From Paenarthrobacter sp. A20 (lineage in GTDB: Bacteria > Actinomycetota > Actinomycetes > Actinomycetales > Micrococcaceae): a DNA stretch of 64,000 bases. How positions within the stretch are numbered: the first letter of the stretch is position 1; each line of letters starts with the position of its first letter. The DNA lies in assembly GCF_024168825.1 (NCBI RefSeq), contig NZ_JALJWH010000001.1, positions 2,108,001 through 2,172,000 of the forward strand, read 5' to 3'. The notes beneath the pieces were generated by a model. It had not been told where the DNA came from, ran no database searches, and was given only the letters and a program-made list of their open reading frames with translations. This document shows, one piece after another, positions 59,812 through 64,000 of the stretch. The position numbers and the translations under genes were made by a program.

Positions 59812-62046
59812 ATGGTGATTCCCTCCGTAAAACCTGCCATTGACCGCGCCCCCGGAGTCTCAAAGGAGATCGAGGACGCGGCCTGGTATGTGCTCGGTCC
59901 GGCGCTGCAGGGGAGACCTTCGGCGCTGGACGGCGCGACGTTGACGTGGACCGCGGATGCCGCAGGAGAGTTGCTCGAAAGGCTTGAGCGCGGGGTTGAG
60001 GACTCCAAAGCGCCCATGATGACCAACCTTCGGCAGAACCTGGACGGCGCGTCCAGGGAAGCCAAGCTGCTTGCCGTGGAATTGCTGTTCCTGCAGTCGC
60101 TGCCGCTCGCCCATGAGGTCAAGTCACTCAGGGTGAAGCGCGCCCGCGTTGCCGAAGCCGCGTCCTGGGTTGAGCCTGCCATCGCCTTGCCGGATGAGCT
60201 CTACGAGGGCATGACGGACCATGGAGTCATCCGAGACCGCACTGCCGAATTCAACTGGACCATCTGGGACCACTTGAAGTGGCTGTGCCGGTTTGTGGCC
60301 CACGTCGACAGCCAAAACACCGACGCCATCAACCAGGCGCTCGCGGACCCCTTGGCATTCCATGAGCTCGCGGCAGCAACGCCGGAGGACCAACCCGCCC
60401 TGCGCCGCAGCATCGAGTACCTGGTGTGGCCCAGCTATTTCGAACCCGTGGTGGCGGACGTGGAACGCCAGGAAATCCGGGACGCGTTTGCTTCGCTTGT
60501 GGGCGGTGCCAAAGGTGACTCGGACGAGGACATCACCGCGGACATCCACCGCATCCGCCTGCACCTGGACGAGCAAGCCGGGCAACGCATCGACTGGTAC
60601 GCCCGCCAACTGGTGAGCCAGTGGCGCAAGGTGGGAGACCCGGGTCGTCGTTCCTGGCTCCTGCGCACCCATCACGACAATGCGGACCTCCTGGCGGCCT
60701 GGGTAGCCGAAGAAAAGGCCACCTTGGACGTGGAGCACCTGCGTACGCTCACCGCGGGGGTTACGGCAGGCGTGGTCCAGCATGCAGTGGACGAGGATTA
60801 CAAGCACCTTGGCTATGTGGAACGGGAGGACACCAAGACTGCCGTCTTCGCCTTCCTTACTGTCATGAAGCCCGGCGACCTCACGCTCTACCAGCACACC
60901 GGACGGGTACGGGTTGGAGTGGTCCTCGGCGAGCCCGAACACCACGAAGACAACCGCCGGATCCGCCGCAAGGTCCGCTGGTTCGATGACAGTTATGCCA
61001 TCCCCGAGCTTCCCCGCCACGCCCAGCGGCAGCTGTCCACCCCCGGCATCCTGGTGGATGTCACCCGGGTCATCCAGGCACTGCAGGAACTGCTCCCGGT
61101 AGAAGCTGAAACCGACGGCGAGGACGAAGCCCCGCCCACCGCCGTCGTCGAGGTTGTCCAGCAAGGCTTCCGGCCCCTGACCGACCAGTTCGCAGCGTCC
61201 CTTCACATGGACCTCGAGCCGCTCAAGGAGATCGCGGAACTACTGGAGGAGAACCGGCAGCTGGTTCTTTATGGTCCTCCGGGCACCGGCAAGACCTACC
61301 TTGCCAAGCACCTCGCCGCCGAACTGGCGGGAGATCACACCGACGAACGCGTGAAGCTGGTGCAGTTCCACCCGTCCTATGCCTACGAGGACTTCTTTGA
61401 GGGCTACCGGCCGGACAAGACCGACGACGGCCAGGTGTCCTTCAAGCTCGTCGCCGGGCCGTTGCGCCGGCTAGCCGAGGAAGCCGCCAAACCGGAAAAC
61501 GCGCACAAACCGTACTTCCTCATCATCGATGAAATGAACCGCGCCAACCTGGCCAAGGTGTTCGGCGAGCTCTACTTCCTACTCGAATACCGGGACGACC
61601 GGATCTACCTGCAGTACAGCCCCAACGAGCCCTTCAGCCTGCCTGACAACCTTTACATCATCGGCACCATGAACACGGCGGACCGCTCCATCGCCATGAT
61701 GGACGCCGCCATCCGGCGCCGTTTCGCGTTCATCGAACTGCACCCCAACGTCGAACCGGTCAAGGGATCGCTGCGGCGGTTCCTGGAGGCACGGGGACTG
61801 GACACTCTCAACGCGGACCTCCTGGACGCGCTCAACGCCGCGATCGATGACTGGGACCGGGACCTGATGATCGGGCCGTCGTACTTCATGAAGAACGCCG
61901 CCCAGAATCCGACGGGCCTGCGCCGGATCTGGAAGTACGAGCTCATGCCGTTGCTGGAGGAGCACTACCACGGGCAGCTGAACCGGGCACAGCTGGAGGA
62001 GCGCTTCGGCCTGGACCAGTTACTGGGACGTCTTGCAGCCCGCTAA
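59812..62046 (+). CDS. mcrB: McrB-like AAA+ GTPase/ATPase with EVE-like region
   Basis: A 744-aa protein. The C-terminal AAA+ domain has Walker A GPPGTGKT (about 488-495), DEMNRANLAKVF, the McrB-specific GTMNTADRS and an arginine-rich RRRFAF. The N-terminal 320 residues are an unrecognised helical domain. Residues about 325-430 (VMKPGDLTLYQHTGRVRVGV, RRKVRWFDDSYAI) resemble EVE/PUA-like modified-base readers. It probably recognises modified DNA and drives translocation for the McrC nuclease encoded next. Confidence 0.85.
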   Translation: MVIPSVKPAIDRAPGVSKEIEDAAWYVLGPALQGRPSALDGATLTWTADAAGELLERLERGVEDSKAPMMTNLRQNLDGASREAKLLAVELLFLQSLPLAHEVKSLRVKRARVAEAASWVEPAIALPDELYEGMTDHGVIRDRTAEFNWTIWDHLKWLCRFVAHVDSQNTDAINQALADPLAFHELAAATPEDQPALRRSIEYLVWPSYFEPVVADVERQEIRDAFASLVGGAKGDSDEDITADIHRIRLHLDEQAGQRIDWYARQLVSQWRKVGDPGRRSWLLRTHHDNADLLAAWVAEEKATLDVEHLRTLTAGVTAGVVQHAVDEDYKHLGYVEREDTKTAVFAFLTVMKPGDLTLYQHTGRVRVGVVLGEPEHHEDNRRIRRKVRWFDDSYAIPELPRHAQRQLSTPGILVDVTRVIQALQELLPVEAETDGEDEAPPTAVVEVVQQGFRPLTDQFAASLHMDLEPLKEIAELLEENRQLVLYGPPGTGKTYLAKHLAAELAGDHTDERVKLVQFHPSYAYEDFFEGYRPDKTDDGQVSFKLVAGPLRRLAEEAAKPENAHKPYFLIIDEMNRANLAKVFGELYFLLEYRDDRIYLQYSPNEPFSLPDNLYIIGTMNTADRSIAMMDAAIRRRFAFIELHPNVEPVKGSLRRFLEARGLDTLNADLLDALNAAIDDWDRDLMIGPSYFMKNAAQNPTGLRRIWKYELMPLLEEHYHGQLNRAQLEERFGLDQLLGRLAAR

Positions 62047-63325
62047 AGCCATCCCACCCAGGCCGGGCCGGGCACCAGCCAGTGCTGGCCGGGCCGCGGC
62101 GCCCCGGCACATCGTCATGGACGAGCTCTCCGGCGGCGTGGTGGACAAACTCGATCCCGAATCCGCAGCGTTCATCAATGCCAGCGGCCTGGCCAAAGCT
62201 TCTCCCATGGGCATGGGCCTCTACAGGATCGAGCCAGTGGGCAAAGTGGGCTCCGTCCGCACCCCCACAGTTCAACTGGAAGTCCGGCCCAAGGACCGCC
62301 TTGGCCTAAGCCGCCTGCTGTTCCTTCTGGGCTACGCCGGGGAACAGGGTTTCCGCGACCATGCGGTGGAGGCCGTGGAGCATCCGGACCTGTGGAGCGC
62401 CTTGGCTGAGTCGCTGGCGCAGTTGGCGGACCGGGCCCTCAGCCGCGGCGTCCTGCAGGGCTACCTGACGGTGGAGGAATCGCTGCGGACCGTCAAAGGC
62501 CGGATCCGGATTTCGGACCAGATCTCCCGCCGCCCCGGCATGATGGTGCCGCTGGAGGTGTCCTACGACGAATTCACCGAGGATATCGCCGAGAACCGTA
62601 TTCTCCGTGCCGCGTTGGAGCGGATGGGAAAGGTGCCGGGGGTACGGCCCGACGTCCTGAGCCGTATCAGGCAGCTCAAGGGAAAGCTCGACGCCGTCAC
62701 GCGGCTTCAGTCCGGAGCACCGCTGCCGCCGTGGCGGGCCAGCCGGATGAACCTCCGGTACCACCCTGTGCTGAGGCTGTCCGAAGTGATCCTGCGCAAT
62801 GCCTCCGCCGAGGCGGGCGAGGGCAAGCAACAAACGGCGTCCTTCGTGGTGGATATGGCCCAGGTGTTCGAGGAGTTCGTGGGGACCGCGCTGCGCGGAG
62901 CCATGAGCGCCCATCCCGGGGAGATGCGACTCCAATACGGGGCGCTCCTGAACGAGGCAGTCAATGACTCAGATCGCCTGACGGTCCGCCCCGACGCCGT
63001 GCACTTCCTTGGCGGCCGCCCCGTGGTGGTCTACGACTCCAAATACAAAGCAGCCTCCGACGCCGGGGCCTCGCTCAGTGCCGACCATTATCAGTTGCTG
63101 GCGTACTGCACCGCGCTCCGGGTCCCCACAGCGTGGCTTGTGTACGCCGGTGCCGGGGAAGTGAAGCTGCGGCGAATCCTCAACACGGACATCGATATCG
63201 TGGAGTACCCGCTGGACCTGTCGCTGCCGCCGTCGGAGATTCTTGCGGCGGTGGCGGACCTCGCTGAGCAATCGTGGGGTGAAGTAGTACGCCAGGCTGT
63301 GGCGGGCCGGTCGGCGTCGGACTAG
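62033..63325 (+). CDS. mcrC: McrC-like PD-(D/E)xK nuclease subunit
   Basis: A 430-aa protein from TTG 62033, overlapping mcrB by 14 bp; the conserved part starts at HIVMDELSGG, before the first ATG (62117), so an upstream start is needed. The 5-methylcytosine restriction subunit pattern includes LEVRPKDRLGLSRLLFLLGY and KGRIRISDQISRRPG. The nuclease core is RPDAV and VYDSKYK (about residues 318-336), giving the Asp...Asp-x-Lys catalytic set. With McrB it forms a type IV restriction system against modified foreign DNA. Confidence 0.85.
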   Translation: MQPAKAIPPRPGRAPASAGRAAAPRHIVMDELSGGVVDKLDPESAAFINASGLAKASPMGMGLYRIEPVGKVGSVRTPTVQLEVRPKDRLGLSRLLFLLGYAGEQGFRDHAVEAVEHPDLWSALAESLAQLADRALSRGVLQGYLTVEESLRTVKGRIRISDQISRRPGMMVPLEVSYDEFTEDIAENRILRAALERMGKVPGVRPDVLSRIRQLKGKLDAVTRLQSGAPLPPWRASRMNLRYHPVLRLSEVILRNASAEAGEGKQQTASFVVDMAQVFEEFVGTALRGAMSAHPGEMRLQYGALLNEAVNDSDRLTVRPDAVHFLGGRPVVVYDSKYKAASDAGASLSADHYQLLAYCTALRVPTAWLVYAGAGEVKLRRILNTDIDIVEYPLDLSLPPSEILAAVADLAEQSWGEVVRQAVAGRSASD

Positions 63326-63360
63326 CCTGAGACTTAAACCGTTGGCGACAAGGAGGCATC

Positions 63361-63600
63361 ATGGCCGGCAAGAAATCGTGGCGCGACATGAGTAAAGGTC
63401 AACGCATTTCAGTCGTGGTCAGCGGAGTGCTGAACCTGGCTCTGCTGGTGGCCGCGCAGCGCAGCATCGCCAAGACCCCGGACTCGAACATCAGGGGCAA
63501 GAAGGCCGTCTGGCGCGCAGTGTCCTTCATCAACTTCTTCGGCCCGGTCAGCTATTTCCTGTTCGGCCGCCGTCGGGATGCAGCAGGGTTGAACAGCTAA
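63361..63600 (+). CDS. Small membrane protein, PLDc_N-like
   Basis: A 79-aa protein from ATG 63361 behind AAGGAGG. It has two hydrophobic segments (ISVVVSGVLNLALLVAA and AVSFINFFGPVSYFLFGRR). The FFGPVSYFLFGR end matches the small PLDc_N/cardiolipinase-N membrane domain common in actinobacteria. Function unknown. Confidence 0.75.
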   Translation: MAGKKSWRDMSKGQRISVVVSGVLNLALLVAAQRSIAKTPDSNIRGKKAVWRAVSFINFFGPVSYFLFGRRRDAAGLNS

Positions 63601-63602
63601 GT

Positions 63603-64000
63603 TCAGGCGGGCATTTTCACCGTAAAGGTGGTGCCCCGTCCCGGTTCGCTGGTCAGGGTGATGGTGCCGCCGTGGGCTTCAACGATTGCCTTGCTGATGG
63701 GCAGCCCAAGGCCGACGCCGGGGATGGTGCTGTTACGGACGCCGCCGGCCCGGAAGAACTTGGTGAACGCCTCGGCCTGCTCCTCCTCATTCATGCCCAT
63801 CCCAGTGTCGGTGACCCGGCAGAACACGTAGTCTTCGTCCTCCCAGGCCGCTACTTCCACGTCGCCGCCGTCGGGGGAGTACTTGATCGCATTGGATACC
63901 AGGTTGTCCAGAACCTGGGCGATGCGGGAGGAATCAACGTGTGCTTCCAAGGCGTCGGGGAGGTCCATGGAAAGCCGAATGCCGGCTTTGGCAGCCCGGG
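63603..64000 (-). CDS. Sensor histidine kinase, C-terminal part (5' partial)
   Basis: Only the last 131 codons are in the window; the frame is open through base 64000 and the gene continues beyond. The HATPase_c domain is clear: N box QVLDNLVSNAIKYSPDGG, G1 box VTDTGMGM, F box FTKFFRAG and G2 box GVGLGLPISKAIVEAHGG. It is the ATP-binding end of a two-component sensor kinase; its sensor part and partner regulator are outside the window. Confidence 0.9.
   Translation of the reverse strand, partial: RAAKAGIRLSMDLPDALEAHVDSSRIAQVLDNLVSNAIKYSPDGGDVEVAAWEDEDYVFCRVTDTGMGMNEEEQAEAFTKFFRAGGVRNSTIPGVGLGLPISKAIVEAHGGTITLTSEPGRGTTFTVKMPA

Noticed and set aside
1..64000. tRNA, rRNA, insertion sequences, integrase and attachment sites
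   Set aside because: None was recognised on either strand; acquisition of the glycan locus by a mobile element is therefore unsupported here.

Overview
The window reads as chromosomal DNA of a high-GC Gram-positive actinobacterium, most likely a soil or plant-associated Micrococcaceae close to Arthrobacter/Paenarthrobacter. This is inferred from the strong G/C third-position bias, the many GTG and TTG starts, ABC sugar importers without their own ATPase, the type of Tat and lipoprotein signals, and the gene families present. No tRNA, rRNA, CRISPR array, insertion sequence or phage gene was seen.

Region 1 (1-23.8 kb) is mostly housekeeping and accessory metabolism. It holds a LOG-family protein, two tandem matrixin-type metalloproteases, a ferritin-like/VIT fusion transporter and two small unknown proteins. 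A likely guanidino-acid catabolic module follows at 4.9-12.3 kb: an SSS symporter, an XRE-cupin regulator, an APC permease, an agmatinase-family ureohydrolase and a ThDP enzyme overlapping it by 4 bp. Next come an MBL hydrolase/MHS transporter pair divergent from a LysR regulator, a MarR/DHA2 drug-efflux pair, an asymmetric heterodimeric ABC exporter, a thioesterase and cutC.

Region 2 (23.9-59.4 kb) is the centre of interest: a glycan-utilisation locus whose enzymes point to plant type II arabinogalactan. A secreted 1428-aa protein joins a GH30 endo-beta-1,6-galactanase-like domain to a GH43_24 exo-beta-1,3-galactanase-like domain. A Tat-exported GH95-like enzyme, two ABC oligosaccharide importers, an intracellular GH35 beta-galactosidase, GalM, GalE and a Gfo/Idh/MocA oxidoreductase complete an outside-to-inside route. 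A GH123/DUF6067-like protein and a DUF5107 protein lie just upstream. Two near-identical LacI repressors and a dispersed 14-bp palindrome (consensus TGTTTACGTAAACA, ten copies) tie the locus together. The palindrome sits on the promoters of the galactanase operon, importer 1, the phosphodiesterase, importer 2, a WxL-like gene and a cell-wall hydrolase, and on both repressor starts.

Interleaved with the enzymes are the parts of a cell-surface complex resembling the Firmicutes csc (WxL) clusters: a DUF916-type membrane-anchored protein, two WxL-like secreted proteins, the remnant of a third, and a tiny LPxTG protein. A secreted phosphodiesterase carries the same 264-residue C-terminal module as the galactanase. 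I infer that the locus displays an arabinogalactan-capturing surface complex.

Region 3 (59.4-64 kb) returns to other functions: a chorismate mutase, a McrBC-type modified-DNA restriction pair with an unusual EVE-like N-terminal part, a small membrane protein, and the 3' end of a histidine kinase gene that runs off the window.
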